A stretch of 64,000 bases of DNA from Pseudomonas wenzhouensis (GCF_021029445.1 NZ_CP072610.1:4278001-4342000), one strand, 5' to 3'. Numbered from the stretch's first letter, positions 19,500 through 28,728 are shown. Notes: generated from the letters alone by a model not told the origin. Made by a program: numbers and translations.

Positions 19500-19979
19500 T
19501 CAGTCGCGCACTATCAGGCGCGGGGCGAGTTCCTTGAGCGCACGGCGGTAGACCTCGCGCTTGAATGTGACCACCTGGCCCAGCGGGTACCAGTAGCTGA
19601 CCCAGCGCCAGCCGTCGAATTCAGGCTTACCGGTCAGGTCCATACGCACGCGGTCTTCGGCTCCGGTCAGGCGCAGCAGAAACCACTTCTGTTTCTGCCC
19701 GATGCACAGCGGCTGGCTGTGGGTACGCACCAGACGCTGCGGCAAACGATAACGCAACCAGCCGCGGGTGCAGGCGAGAATCTTCACATCCTGCTCTTCG
19801 AGGCCAACCTCTTCATTCAGTTCACGGTAAAGCGCCTCTTCCGGCGACTCACGGTCATTGATGCCACCCTGGGGAAACTGCCACGCATCCTGGTTGATAC
19901 GCCTGGCCCAGAGCACCTGGCCGACATCATTGGTCAGGATGATGCCGACATTCGGGCGGAAACCATCAGAATCGATCAC
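19500..19979 (-). CDS. rppH: RNA pyrophosphohydrolase
   Basis: A Nudix hydrolase that converts 5'-triphosphate mRNA ends to monophosphate, starting RNase E-dependent decay. The 159 residues include the full Nudix box ([20 protein letters not shown] then VG). GTG 19979 ([15 protein letters not shown]) is preferred because RppH homologues begin there and have 159 residues; the 40-residue upstream extension is unlike the family. Located directly upstream of ptsP. Confidence 0.95.
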   Translation of the reverse strand: MIDSDGFRPNVGIILTNDVGQVLWARRINQDAWQFPQGGINDRESPEEALYRELNEEVGLEEQDVKILACTRGWLRYRLPQRLVRTHSQPLCIGQKQKWFLLRLTGAEDRVRMDLTGKPEFDGWRWVSYWYPLGQVVTFKREVYRRALKELAPRLIVRD

Positions 19980-20122
19980 GGCAAGCAACCTCGTACACGC
20001 AAGTTCCGGCATTGTTCCACAAAGCCGGCGACAGCAGCAACGCGGGTTTAGGCGCTGTTTGAAAGCCCCGGCAAAGCGGCTATTCTGGCGCGCCTTCACT
20101 TTCTACAGACAGGTAACGAACC

Positions 20123-20776
20123 GTGCGCTTGGCCCTTTTCGATCTCGACAACACCCTGCTGGCTGGCGACAGCGATCACAGTTGGGGCGAATTCGTCTGC
20201 CAGCGCGGCCTGGTCGACGCAGCCGAGTACCTGGCGCGCAACGATGCCTTCTATGCCGATTACTGCGCCGGCAAGCTGGACGTGGTGGCTTATCAGAATT
20301 TCAGTCAGGCCATTCTCGGCCGCCACGACATGGCGCAACTGGCGCAGTGGCACCGCGAGTTCATGGCCGAGGTGATCGAGCCGATCATTCTGGCCAAGGG
20401 CGAGGCACTGCTGGCCGAGCACCGAGCCGCAGGTGACAAGCTGGTGATCATCACTGCTACCAACCGTTTCGTCACCGCGCCCATCGCCGAACGCCTGGGC
20501 GTGGACACGCTGATCGCTACCGAATGCGGCATGCAGGATGGTCGCTATACCGGGCAGATCACCGGTACGCCGTGCTATCAGGCTGGCAAGGTGACGCGCC
20601 TGAACGAATGGCTGGCTGAAACGGGGTACAACCTCGATGGTGCCTACTTCTACAGCGACTCACGCAATGACCTGCCGCTGCTTGAGGCCGTGGCCAACCC
20701 GGTAGCAGTCGACCCGGACGAGGTGCTGCGCGCCACCGCCACCGAGCGCGGCTGGCCGGTGATTTCGCTGCGCTGA
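20123..20776 (+). CDS. HAD-IB family phosphatase (SerB-like)
   Basis: A 217-residue haloacid dehalogenase-type phosphatase. Motif I is FDLDNTLL (residues ~6-13), motif II is ITATNRF, and motifs III/IV are the Lys in QAGKVTRL and [13 protein letters not shown]. It matches the HAD-IB (phosphoserine phosphatase-like) subgroup; substrate not deducible. The start is GTG at 20123 with AGGTAA upstream. The gene is divergent from rppH. Confidence 0.88.
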   Translation: MRLALFDLDNTLLAGDSDHSWGEFVCQRGLVDAAEYLARNDAFYADYCAGKLDVVAYQNFSQAILGRHDMAQLAQWHREFMAEVIEPIILAKGEALLAEHRAAGDKLVIITATNRFVTAPIAERLGVDTLIATECGMQDGRYTGQITGTPCYQAGKVTRLNEWLAETGYNLDGAYFYSDSRNDLPLLEAVANPVAVDPDEVLRATATERGWPVISLR

Positions 20777-20818
20777 GAGGCGATAGGGTTTGGCAGTCGA
20801 GATTAATCGAACCACAAG

Positions 20819-20860
20819 CCCTCTCCCGCCCTTCGGGCACCCTCTCCCGGCGGGAGAGGG
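20819..20860. repeat. REP-like palindrome
   Basis: CCCTCTCCCGCC (20819-20830) and GGCGGGAGAGGG (20849-20860) are perfect inverted arms. It lies between convergent genes and may act as a terminator hairpin, though no T-run follows. The CCCTCTCCC motif recurs at 10.35 and 63.8 kb. Confidence 0.65.
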
Positions 20861-20886
20861 TCATCAGAAGCCGCTCTGCGGCTGCT

Positions 20887-21327
20887 TTAAGTGGGCTTGG
20901 CGCCCATCAGCGCCATGATGGCGATCAAGAGCAGCAGAATCAGCCCGGCATAAATCAGGCACAGGCGCTTGAGCGCTGTCGGTGCCGGCGTATCACCCAG
21001 CGCACGCCAGGCCGCCAGGCGACCGGCCAGCAGCAAGCCCAGCAGCATCATCACGCCATAAAGAATGCTGCCCAGCAGCAGCCAGGTCTGTCCCAGTGGC
21101 CAGCCGGCGGTGTCCACCAGCCAGTAGCCGGTAACCGGCAGGCTCAGCGCCAGCACGGCAAATGCTGGGAAGCTGAACAGCAGGGTCACGCGCAGCTTGC
21201 GCGCCAGCACCGTCGCATCTCCACCGCGCTGCGCCTTGAACAGCATGACGCCATGGGCGATCAGGCCGAGCAGCAGCAACACGCCCGGGGCGCTGTGGAG
21301 GATGCGAACCAGCAGGTAGTGTTCCAT
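20887..21327 (-). CDS. DUF2269-type membrane protein
   Basis: A 146-residue hydrophobic protein with four predicted membrane helices (GVLLLLGLIAHGVMLF; LLFSFPAFAVLALSLPV; WLLLGSILYGVMMLLGLLLA; LIYAGLILLLLIAIMAL). It resembles DUF2269 proteins, whose function is unknown. It lies 85 bases downstream of ilvA on the same strand, with no obvious terminator between, so it may be co-transcribed. Confidence 0.75.
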   Translation of the reverse strand: MEHYLLVRILHSAPGVLLLLGLIAHGVMLFKAQRGGDATVLARKLRVTLLFSFPAFAVLALSLPVTGYWLVDTAGWPLGQTWLLLGSILYGVMMLLGLLLAGRLAAWRALGDTPAPTALKRLCLIYAGLILLLLIAIMALMGAKPT

Positions 21328-21412
21328 CGTGGTTTCCTTTTATTCGGCGATTAAGTAGGGCGGGGGCAACCCGCCAGAACGCGGCGGCGGGTTACACCCG
21401 CCCTACCCGTGC

Positions 21413-22927
21413 TCAGCCGAGAAACAGCTTGTAGGCCGGATTCTCGCTTTCATCCCAGTAGGGATAACCGATGGCATCCAGCGCCGCCGGCACCAGATGG
21501 CGTTCGTCCGCCGGCACCTGCAGGGCGGCCAGCACGCGGCCATCGGCAGCGCCGTGGTTGCGGTAGTGGAACATCGAGATGTTCCAGCGCCCACCCAGCT
21601 TCTGCAGGAAGTTGAACAGTGCACCCGGCCGCTCGGGGAATTCGAAGCGCAGCACCATCTCGTCATCGACGCCAGCAGCATGGCCACCGACCATGTGGCG
21701 GATATGCAGCTTGGCCAGCTCGTTGTCGGTCAGATCCAGCACCGGGAAGCCTTGGCTACGCAGGCCCTCGACCAGCGCAGCACGCGGATCATTCTCCGGA
21801 TGGGTCTGCACGCCAACAAAGATATGCGCCTCGCCTTCGCTGTGATAGCGGTAGTTGAATTCGGTGATCTGGCGCTTGCCCACCGCCTCGCAGAAGGCCT
21901 TGAAGCTGCCCGGCTGCTCGGGGATGGTCACGGCGATGATCGCCTCGCGCTTCTCGCCCAGCTCGGCGCGCTCGGCTACATGGCGCAGGCGGTCGAAGTT
22001 GACGTTGGCGCCGGAATCGATGCCCACCAGCACTTCGCCGTTGGCGCCCTGGCGCTCGACGTACTTCTTGACCCCGGCCACCGCCAGCGCGCCGGCCGGC
22101 TCAGTGATCGAACGGGTATCGTCGTAGATGTCCTTGATCGCCGCGCAGATCTCGTCAGTGCTGACGGTGATCACCTCGTCGACGTGATGCTTGCAGATAT
22201 CGAAGGTGTGCTGGCCGATCTGCGCCACAGCCACGCCATCGGCGAACAGCCCGACGGTCGGCAGTACCACGCGCTCACCCGCCGCCATCGCCTGCTGCAG
22301 GCAGTTGGAGTCGTCCGGCTCAACGCCAATCACCTTGATTTCCGGGCGCAGGTATTTCACATACGCGGCGATGCCGGCGATCAGGCCGCCGCCACCGACC
22401 GGGACGAAGATGGCGTCGATGTGGCCCTGGTGCTGGCGTAGCACCTCCATGGCCACGGTGCCCTGGCCGGCGATCACCAGCGGATCATCGTACGGGTGGA
22501 TGTAGGTGTAGCCCTTCTCCTCCACCAGTTTCAGCGAATGTGCCAGCGCCTCGGGGAAGGCATCGCCGTGCAGCACCACCTTGCCACCGCGCGAACGCAC
22601 GCCCTGCACCTTCAGTTCCGGCGTGGTGCGCGGCATGACGATTGTCGCCTTCACCCCCAGGTGCTTGGCCGCCAACGCCAGACCCTGCGCATGGTTGCCG
22701 GCCGAGGCGGTGACCACGCCGCGCGCCAGCTCTTCAGCGGACAGTTGCGCCAGCTTGTTGTAGGCGCCGCGAATCTTGAACGAGTACACCGGCTGCAGAT
22801 CCTCGCGCTTGAGCAGAATCTGGCTACCCAGCCGCTCACTGAGCTGACGGGCAGGTTGCAGCGGGGTTTCCACCGCGACGTCGTAGACGCGCGAGGTGAG
22901 GATCTTCTTCACGTACTGTTGGAGCAT
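21413..22927 (-). CDS. ilvA: Threonine ammonia-lyase (deaminase), biosynthetic
   Basis: PLP enzyme that makes 2-oxobutyrate from threonine, the first step of isoleucine synthesis. The 504 residues have the PLP lysine in YSFKIRGAYNKL (near residue 50), the phosphate-binding PVGGGGLIAG loop and two C-terminal ACT-like regulatory domains (IIAVTIPEQPGSFKAFC; VLRFEFPERPGALFNFL), which fits the isoleucine-inhibited biosynthetic form. The start is at MLQQYVKKIL (22927), the family start. It is divergent from rpiA, a conserved Pseudomonas arrangement. Confidence 0.97.
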   Translation of the reverse strand: MLQQYVKKILTSRVYDVAVETPLQPARQLSERLGSQILLKREDLQPVYSFKIRGAYNKLAQLSAEELARGVVTASAGNHAQGLALAAKHLGVKATIVMPRTTPELKVQGVRSRGGKVVLHGDAFPEALAHSLKLVEEKGYTYIHPYDDPLVIAGQGTVAMEVLRQHQGHIDAIFVPVGGGGLIAGIAAYVKYLRPEIKVIGVEPDDSNCLQQAMAAGERVVLPTVGLFADGVAVAQIGQHTFDICKHHVDEVITVSTDEICAAIKDIYDDTRSITEPAGALAVAGVKKYVERQGANGEVLVGIDSGANVNFDRLRHVAERAELGEKREAIIAVTIPEQPGSFKAFCEAVGKRQITEFNYRYHSEGEAHIFVGVQTHPENDPRAALVEGLRSQGFPVLDLTDNELAKLHIRHMVGGHAAGVDDEMVLRFEFPERPGALFNFLQKLGGRWNISMFHYRNHGAADGRVLAALQVPADERHLVPAALDAIGYPYWDESENPAYKLFLG

Positions 22928-23085
22928 GGTGATTTCGCAGGCATTCGGGCTTTGAGGGACTGCCGAGTCTACCCCAGCGCCGCGCCGGGCGACCATACGA
23001 AACACGCGGGCTTTGCCCCGTCTGCCGCTCACTTGCGGCTATAATTCGCGCCTTGTTCCCCCATTTTCCCAGGCACTTCCCCGCG

Positions 23086-23757
23086 ATGAACCAGGATCAA
23101 CTGAAACAGGCCGTGGCCCAGGCCGCCGTCGACCACATTCTCCCGCGCCTCGACAGCAAGAGCATCGTCGGCGTCGGCACCGGCTCCACCGCCAACTTCT
23201 TCATCGACGCGCTGGCCAAGCACAAGATGGACTTCGACGGCGCAGTCGCCAGCTCCGAAGCCACCGCAGCCCGCCTGAAAGGCCATGGCATCCCGGTGTA
23301 CGACCTCAACAGCACCGCCGAGCTGGAGTTCTATGTCGACGGCGCCGACGAGAGCGACGAGCGCCTGCACCTGATCAAGGGCGGTGGCGCCGCGCTGACC
23401 CGCGAGAAGATCGTCGCTGCCGTAGCCAAGACCTTCATCTGCATCGCCGATGCCAGCAAGCTGGTGCCGGTGCTGGGCGCCTTCCCACTGCCGGTGGAAG
23501 TCATCCCCATGGCACGCAGCCATGTGGCCCGCGAGCTGGTGAAACTGGGCGGCGACCCGGTGTACCGCGAAGGTGTGCTGACCGATAACGGCAACGTCAT
23601 CCTCGACGTGCACAACCTGTCGATCACTGACCCGGTGAAGCTGGAAGCGGACATCAACGCCATCGTCGGCGTGGTCACCAACGGCCTGTTCGCCGCCCGC
23701 CCGGCCGACCTGCTGCTGCTGGGCACCGCCGACGGTGTAAAAACGCTCAAGCGCTGA
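23086..23757 (+). CDS. rpiA: Ribose-5-phosphate isomerase A
   Basis: Interconverts ribose-5-phosphate and ribulose-5-phosphate in the pentose phosphate pathway. The 223 residues show [11 protein letters not shown], the catalytic DGADES segment and [13 protein letters not shown]. Start at [10 protein letters not shown] (23086), the family start; the upstream reading has an unlikely [11 protein letters not shown]-terminus. Confidence 0.97.
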   Translation: MNQDQLKQAVAQAAVDHILPRLDSKSIVGVGTGSTANFFIDALAKHKMDFDGAVASSEATAARLKGHGIPVYDLNSTAELEFYVDGADESDERLHLIKGGGAALTREKIVAAVAKTFICIADASKLVPVLGAFPLPVEVIPMARSHVARELVKLGGDPVYREGVLTDNGNVILDVHNLSITDPVKLEADINAIVGVVTNGLFAARPADLLLLGTADGVKTLKR

Positions 23758-23776
23758 ATCTGTGACCGGTACATCT

Positions 23777-23825
23777 TGTGGGAGGCGCTTCAGCGGCGAT
23801 TGTCGCGGCTGAAGCCCCTCCCACA
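23777..23825. repeat. Palindromic repeat downstream of rpiA
   Basis: TGTGGGAGGCGCTTCAGC and GCTGAAGCCCCTCCCACA are imperfect inverted arms around ~13 bases, 20 bases after the rpiA stop. It could terminate transcription; no T-run is present. Confidence 0.6.
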
Positions 23826-23862
23826 GAGTCCGTTGTTCCAACCACTCGGGTTTGCGCAGCCA

Positions 23863-23925
23863 CCGTAGCCCGGATGCAATCCGGGGCAGACTCAGCGCAA
23901 TTCCCGGATTGCATCCGAACTACGG
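23863..23925. repeat. Inverted REP pair (CGTAGCCCGGATGCAATCCG type)
   Basis: CCGTAGCCCGGATGCAATCC and an inverted partner ending in CGGATTGCATCCGAACTACGG form a long cruciform-capable pair between the rpiA and DUF3703 gene ends. The same paired structure lies at 54914-54966, and a single unit at 10385. Confidence 0.8.
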
Positions 23926-23933
23926 AGCGCCGC

Positions 23934-24269
23934 CTACTCGAGCAGGCGGCGCAGTTCCTCGCTGATCGGCATGGGTTGAAAGGCACTGACCCGCGCCCGC
24001 CCGGTGTTGCCGACGGGCACCCAGATGCGCGAGAACAGCAGCGCCGCCGGGATGCGCAGCATTTGTCCCAGCACCTCGCGCAGATCGCCCTGTTGCCAGC
24101 CGGCGCGCAGCATCAGCCAATGCGAACGGGCATGCAGCCAGGGACGCCGCTGGGTAAGGATGTGCGCCCGCTCCAGCCAGACCAATGCTTCGGCGCTGCG
24201 GCGAGCATGCAGTTCTTGTTGCGCCTGAGCGAAAGCCTCGTCGATGGCGACTTGAAGTTTCATGTTCAT
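23934..24269 (-). CDS. DUF3703 protein, linked to cadA
   Basis: A 111-residue protein matching DUF3703, small proteins often coded beside heavy-metal resistance genes and of unknown function. Sequence features are AQAQQELHARRSAEALVWLERAHIL, a helical TPR-like stretch, then HARSHWLMLRAGWQQGDLREVLGQMLRI. It has no signal peptide. ATG 24269 is chosen because AAGGAGG lies 5 bases upstream. It begins 11 bases after the cadA stop, so it is almost certainly in the cadA transcript and under CadR control. Confidence 0.82.
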   Translation of the reverse strand: MNMKLQVAIDEAFAQAQQELHARRSAEALVWLERAHILTQRRPWLHARSHWLMLRAGWQQGDLREVLGQMLRIPAALLFSRIWVPVGNTGRARVSAFQPMPISEELRRLLE

Positions 24270-24280
24270 CTCGCCCTCCT

Positions 24281-26470
24281 TCATTTGCGCAACAAGCGCA
24301 GGCCGTTGAACACCACCATCAGGCTCACGCCCATGTCGGCGAATACGGCCATCCACATGGTCGCCTCACCGGCAAGCGTCAGGGCCAGGAAGATCGCCTT
24401 GATGCCCAGAGCCAGGACGATGTTCTGCAGCAGAATGGCGTGAGTCTGCCGCGACAGACGCACGAAGGCCGGAATCTTGCGCAAATCATCGTCCATCAAT
24501 GCCACGTCAGCGGTCTCGATGGCGGTATCGGTACCGGCGGCGCCCATGGCGAAGCCGATTTCGGCCCTGGCCAGCGCTGGGGCATCGTTGATGCCATCGC
24601 CGACCATACCGACCACCTTGCCTTGCGCCTGGCGTGCCTCGACCCAGGCCAGCTTGTCCGCCGGCAGCAGGTCACCGCGCGCTTCATCGACACCGACCTG
24701 TTCAGCGATGGCCGCCGCAGTGTGGGCGTTGTCGCCGCTCAGCATGCAGGTGCGCACACCCAGCTCATGCAGTTCGGCGACCGCCTCGCGGCTGTTCTGC
24801 CGCACCGTGTCGGCGACGGCGAAAAGCATCAGCGCGCGCTGTTCGTCACACAGCACCACCACGCTCTTGCCCTGGCGTTCCAGCGCCTCCAGGCGCTCTT
24901 CCAACTGCACAGAGCAGAGCCCGAGTTCCTCGATCAGGCGATGGTTGCCTAGATAGAGCAGCGTGCCATCGACCACGCCCTTGGTGCCGCGCCCGGGCAG
25001 CGCCTCGAAATCCGCCACATCGCGTAATGCCCGGCCCCGCTCCGCTGCATGCTGAGCCAGCGCCAGGGAAACCGGGTGATCCGACCGCGCGGCCAGGCTC
25101 GCCGCCCAGATGGCGTGGCTGGGCTCTTCCATGCCCAGCAGATTGAGGCTGTCGGTCTGCACCGGCTTGCCATGGGTCAGCGTGCCGGTCTTGTCCAGCG
25201 CCAGCAACGCCAGATTCCGGCCGTTCTCCAGATAGACGCCGCCCTTGATCAGGATGCCCTTGCGCGCAGCCGCTGCCAGGCCGCTGACGATGGTCACCGG
25301 GGTGGAGATCACCAGCGCACAGGGGCAGGCCACCACCAGCAGCACCAGGGCGCGGTAGACCCAGTCGAGCCAGGCACCGCCGATGACCAGCGGCGGCACC
25401 ACGGCCACCGCCAGGGCGAAGGCGAACACCAGTGGCGTGTAGATGCGCGAGAACTGATCGACGAAACGCTGGGTCGGCGCGCGCGAGCCCTGCGCCTCCT
25501 CCACCGCATGGATGATGCGCGCCAGCGTGGTGTCGCGCGCCGCAGCGATGACAGAAAACTCCAGCGAACCGGCTTCGTTGATGGTGCCCGCGAAGACCGG
25601 ATCACCCACGTGCTTTTCCACTGGCAGGCTTTCCCCGGTGATCGGCGCCTGGTTGACCGTCGAGCTGCCACCCACCACCTCGCCATCAAGGCTGATGCGT
25701 TCGCCCGGACGCACCCGCACCAGGGCCCCCGGACTGATGCTCTGCACATCGACGTCCTGCCAACTGCCGTCGGCCTGACGGACCGTGGCGCGCGGCGGGG
25801 CAAGATCCATCAGGCTACGGATGGCAGTGCGCGCCCGCTCCAGCGAACGCGCTTCGATCAGCTCAGCGAGGGTGAACAGCACCATCACCATCGCCGCTTC
25901 CGGCCACTGGCCAATCAGCACCGCACCGGTTACAGCGATGCTCATCAGCGCATTGATATTGAGGTTGCGATTCTTCAGGGCGATCCAGCCCTTCCTGTAG
26001 GTGTTCAGCCCGCACAGACCGATGGCGACGAGCGCCAGCACGGCCACCAGCCAATCCGCTCCCAGCCCGCCGAAGTGCACCACCTCCGAAGCGCTGGCCA
26101 CCGCAGCGGCCAGGGCCAGCGGCCACCAGGGCTTGCTCGCAGGTGTGGCGAGCGGCTGTTGTGCCGCCTCTTCGTCCTCGACTTGCGGGGTGAATCCCAG
26201 TGCGCTGATGGCCGGCAGTACCCGATCCAGCGCGCCCTGCTCATGACTGACAGTGAGCACGCGCTGCAGCAGGTTGAACTGCAGGCCCACCACGCCCGGC
26301 AGACGGCCCAGTGCATCACGGATCAGGCGCTCTTCCGTGGGACAGTCCATCTGCTCGATGCGGATGCGGGTATTCAGCGCCCCGCTCAACGACTCAGCCA
26401 CAGGCACATGCCCGGCATGCGCGTGGCGCGCAGGTGGCTGTTCGTACGAATGATCACAGCAACGGCTCAT
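24281..26470 (-). CDS. cadA: P1B-type ATPase exporting Cd/Zn/Pb
   Basis: Inner-membrane pump expelling divalent soft metals. The 729 residues have a His-rich N-terminus (HSYEQPPARHAHAGH), an HMA domain with the MDCPTEE motif seen in CadA/ZntA-type pumps, eight predicted spans, TGES, the metal-binding CPC in VACPCALVISTP, the phosphorylated Asp in DKTGTLT, SDHPVSLAL and VGDGINDAPAL. ATG 26470 (MSRCCDHSY) is favoured over 26482 because GGAG lies 6 bases upstream. It is divergent from cadR across an 79-base MerR-type promoter region. Confidence 0.95.
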   Translation of the reverse strand: MSRCCDHSYEQPPARHAHAGHVPVAESLSGALNTRIRIEQMDCPTEERLIRDALGRLPGVVGLQFNLLQRVLTVSHEQGALDRVLPAISALGFTPQVEDEEAAQQPLATPASKPWWPLALAAAVASASEVVHFGGLGADWLVAVLALVAIGLCGLNTYRKGWIALKNRNLNINALMSIAVTGAVLIGQWPEAAMVMVLFTLAELIEARSLERARTAIRSLMDLAPPRATVRQADGSWQDVDVQSISPGALVRVRPGERISLDGEVVGGSSTVNQAPITGESLPVEKHVGDPVFAGTINEAGSLEFSVIAAARDTTLARIIHAVEEAQGSRAPTQRFVDQFSRIYTPLVFAFALAVAVVPPLVIGGAWLDWVYRALVLLVVACPCALVISTPVTIVSGLAAAARKGILIKGGVYLENGRNLALLALDKTGTLTHGKPVQTDSLNLLGMEEPSHAIWAASLAARSDHPVSLALAQHAAERGRALRDVADFEALPGRGTKGVVDGTLLYLGNHRLIEELGLCSVQLEERLEALERQGKSVVVLCDEQRALMLFAVADTVRQNSREAVAELHELGVRTCMLSGDNAHTAAAIAEQVGVDEARGDLLPADKLAWVEARQAQGKVVGMVGDGINDAPALARAEIGFAMGAAGTDTAIETADVALMDDDLRKIPAFVRLSRQTHAILLQNIVLALGIKAIFLALTLAGEATMWMAVFADMGVSLMVVFNGLRLLRK

Positions 26471-26498
26471 GGCAATCTCCAACTATTGGCTGTTGCCG

Positions 26499-26529
26499 AG
26501 TACACACCCTGTAGCCACTATAGGGTCAA
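26499..26529 (-). promoter_or_regulatory. cadA promoter with CadR operator
   Basis: On the minus strand TTGACC (26524-26529) and TGTACT (26499-26504) are separated by 19 bases, the over-long spacer typical of MerR-controlled promoters. The spacer holds a dyad, ACCCTGTAG-CCA-CTATAGGGT (26506-26526), with one mismatch between arms and centred between -35 and -10. Promoter distortion by metal-bound CadR is inferred from the MerR family. Confidence 0.8.
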
Positions 26530-26549
26530 GCACCTGCGGAGGCGATTGC

Positions 26550-27002
26550 ATGAAAATCGGAGAACTGGCGAAAAAGGCCGGTTGCCAGGTAGAGACCGTG
26601 CGTTACTACGAACGCGAAGGCCTGCTGCCGGCACCTGCGCGCAGCGAAGGCAACTACCGCCTGTACGGCGCCGCGCACCTGGAGCGGCTGGTATTCATCC
26701 GCAATTGCCGCACGCTGGACATGACCCTGGAAGAGATCCAGTGCCTGCTGGCCCTGCGCGATCTGCCCCATGAGAGCTGCGCGGGTGTCAACAGCCTGGT
26801 GGACGAACATATCGAACACGTCGAAGCCCGCATCAACAGCCTGCTGGCTCTGCGCGAGCAACTCAGCGAGCTGCGTGACCGCTGCCACGGCCCGCAGGAA
26901 GCGGAGGACTGCGGCATCCTGCGCCAGCTCAACGTCAGCGGTGGCGTGCAGGCACTACCCGATGATGGCCATAACCATGTCGGCAAGAGCCACTCGCATT
27001 GA
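26550..27002 (+). CDS. cadR: MerR-family cadmium-responsive regulator
   Basis: A 150-residue MerR-type activator. The N-terminal winged helix is MKIGELAKKAGCQVETVRYYEREGLL, followed by the dimerisation helix. Metal-site cysteines are visible (HESCAGVNSLV and EAEDCGILRQL), and the C-terminus is His-rich (DDGHNHVGKSHSH), as in CadR of P. putida. GGAGG lies 7 bases upstream of ATG 26550, fixing the start. It faces cadA across the shared operator and presumably controls cadA-DUF3703. Confidence 0.93.
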   Translation: MKIGELAKKAGCQVETVRYYEREGLLPAPARSEGNYRLYGAAHLERLVFIRNCRTLDMTLEEIQCLLALRDLPHESCAGVNSLVDEHIEHVEARINSLLALREQLSELRDRCHGPQEAEDCGILRQLNVSGGVQALPDDGHNHVGKSHSH

Positions 27003-27062
27003 TGGTCTACGCTTGCTGAACATCGCTGCGGCATACCGCCGGGCGCTCAGGGAGCAATGAAC

Positions 27063-27398
27063 ATGCCTGGAAAGTTCGAGCTGAAAAAGGCCAAAGACGG
27101 CCAGTTCCATTTCAACCTGCTGGCCTCCAATGGCCAGGTCATCCTCAGCAGCGAGATGTACAAGGCCAGGGACTCGGCCCTGAACGGCATCGAGTCGGTA
27201 AAGAAGAACTCACAGCGTGACGGCGCCTTTCAGACCAAGACCTCGGGCAGCGACAAACATTACTTCCTGCTCATGGCCAGCAACGGCCAGGTAGTCGGGC
27301 AGAGCCAGATGTATGCAAGCGCCGCCGGCTGCAAGAGCGGTATCGAGTCGGTACAGAAGCATGCGCCCGATGCTCAAACGGATGACCAGACGAGTTAG
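27063..27398 (+). CDS. YegP-like DUF1508 protein
   Basis: A 111-residue protein made of two tandem DUF1508 repeats (FELKKAKDGQFHFNLLASNG...SSEMYKARDSALNGIESV and the second from KHYFLLMASNGQVVGQSQMY). The E. coli relative YegP has no firm function. ATG 27063 is preferred over 27057 because GGGAG is then 8 bases away. Its TAG (27396-27398) overlaps the TAA of the convergent gene by two bases. Confidence 0.88.
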   Translation: MPGKFELKKAKDGQFHFNLLASNGQVILSSEMYKARDSALNGIESVKKNSQRDGAFQTKTSGSDKHYFLLMASNGQVVGQSQMYASAAGCKSGIESVQKHAPDAQTDDQTS

Positions 27399-28309
27399 TC
27401 GCCCTGCTTCCTGAATACATAGAACAGGTTCGGCTCGCTGATCAGGTACAGGTTGCCTGCATCGTCGCTTGCCACCCCTTCGGCCTGTGGCACGCTGCGC
27501 CGCAGGCCATGCTGGCCGCGCAATAGTGACAGGGTGCTAACCGGCTTGCCCTCGGCATTGAGTTCGATCACCAGGCGCGACTCGTCCGATAGCGCCAGCA
27601 GATGCCCGGTGACAGCATCGAAGTCCAGACTGGAAAGGTCACGCACGAACAGCCGCGCATCGCGCTTGGGGTCGGTATTGACCTCCAGCGCCAGCGGCCT
27701 GCTCTCGTCAACGTGGGGGAAGCCCAGTACTTCGAAGATACGCACCGGATCGCGCTCCTTGGCCACCAGCAGGCGTTGGTTAGCCGCGTCATAGGCCAGG
27801 CCTTCGAAACCCTTGTTGCCATTGAGCCCTATGCCCAGGGAGAGCTGCTGGAAATCGGCCGCGTCGATGACGCGGCTGTCGTCTTCGATCAGCACCTTGA
27901 CCAGGCGCTGCTCGCGCTCATCGGCAATCACGTAGGTGCCGGGCGCTATGTACTCGATGGCTTCGGGGTCGCCAAACCCTTCAAGATCGATGGTGCGCAG
28001 GAGATCACCCTGCAAACTGATTTCGATCACCTTGGCCGGCTTGTTGGTGACGCTGAACAGGCTGCGCCGATCCGGGTCATAGGTCAGCGCCGACACATCA
28101 CTGATATTGCCGATGGGCTTGGCCTCGATGGCTACGCGGTAATCGGCCAGCCAGAGCGAACGCTCGCGCCACTGCTCACCATGCTGCCATTCGGTCACGC
28201 CGAACCAGGCGCGTTCGAACAGGCGATTTTGCTGGCCCAACACGGCGCCCAGCAACAACACGAAGAACAACAGATAGAGCCAGGGGTTGATGGAAAGCAG
28301 ACGGCGCAT
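27395..28309 (-). CDS. SdiA-regulated-type beta-propeller protein, paralogue 1
   Basis: A 304-residue protein of the SdiA-regulated family (PF06977 type), with an N-terminal membrane anchor or signal segment (LYLLFFVLLLGAVLG) and a predicted periplasmic beta-propeller (VSALTYDPDRRSLFSVTNKP, IEYIAPGTYVIADER, FEGLAYDAANQRLLVAKE, LLALSDESRLVIELN, AEGVASDDAGNLYLISEPN). Function unknown. It is a clear paralogue of the gene at 28830, with a BOF protein gene between them on the same strand. Confidence 0.85.
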   Translation of the reverse strand: MRRLLSINPWLYLLFFVLLLGAVLGQQNRLFERAWFGVTEWQHGEQWRERSLWLADYRVAIEAKPIGNISDVSALTYDPDRRSLFSVTNKPAKVIEISLQGDLLRTIDLEGFGDPEAIEYIAPGTYVIADEREQRLVKVLIEDDSRVIDAADFQQLSLGIGLNGNKGFEGLAYDAANQRLLVAKERDPVRIFEVLGFPHVDESRPLALEVNTDPKRDARLFVRDLSSLDFDAVTGHLLALSDESRLVIELNAEGKPVSTLSLLRGQHGLRRSVPQAEGVASDDAGNLYLISEPNLFYVFRKQGD

Positions 28310-28332
28310 GGTGATTTTCTCTGACTACCACG

Positions 28333-28364
28333 AAAAAGCCCGCCACGTGATGGCCGTGGCGGGC
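28333..28364 (-). terminator. Terminator after the BOF protein gene
   Basis: On the minus strand GCCCGCCACG pairs with CGTGGCGGGC and is followed by five T. It lies 17 bases after the stop at 28381 and separates the BOF gene from the downstream SdiA-regulated paralogue. Confidence 0.8.
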
Positions 28365-28380
28365 GGGGGCACAAGCCTGA

Positions 28381-28728
28381 TCAGTTGACCAGTTCGACGC
28401 GATCGACATCGATCTCGCGGCTGTTGAAGTCCTTGTCGACTTCGCCGCTCAGACGCACCTTGGCGGTTTCCGAGACAGCCTGACCCGGCCAGTCTTCGTC
28501 ATCGATTTCCACCTGGATGGTGCCGGTGGCGTCCTTGAACTCATAGAGCTCGTCCTGCAGGCGCTTGACGATCTGGCCTTCCAGCACGACATGGGTATCG
28601 TCGGCAGCTTCCAGCGCAGCGGCTACGGTGGTGACCTGCGGGGTGGCACCCGGGCCGGTGTAGCCAGTAGCGAAAGCAGCGGTGCTGAGCAGCGGCAGAA
28701 CCATCAGAGCGAGAGCGGTACGTTTCAT
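28381..28728 (-). CDS. Periplasmic BOF-fold (YgiW/YdeI) stress protein
   Basis: A 115-residue exported protein: signal peptide MKRTALALMVLPLLSTAAFA, then a BOF (OB-fold) domain including VVLEGQIVKRLQDELYEFKDATG, IQVEIDDEDWPGQAV and KVRLSGEVDKDFNSREIDVDRVE. Family members (YgiW, YdeI, VisP) are linked to stress tolerance and cationic ligands in enterobacteria; the role here is unknown. It starts at 28728; an upstream reading adds 35 residues before the signal peptide and is rejected. Confidence 0.9.
   Translation of the reverse strand: MKRTALALMVLPLLSTAAFATGYTGPGATPQVTTVAAALEAADDTHVVLEGQIVKRLQDELYEFKDATGTIQVEIDDEDWPGQAVSETAKVRLSGEVDKDFNSREIDVDRVELVN

Noticed and set aside
17985..20051. Plus-strand open frame of 688 codons opposite ptsP and rppH
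   Set aside because: Antisense shadow of two firmly identified genes; His/Gln-rich low-complexity translation.
25049..26773. Plus-strand open frame of 574 codons opposite cadA
   Set aside because: Shadow of cadA running across the cadA-cadR operator; no recognisable domain.
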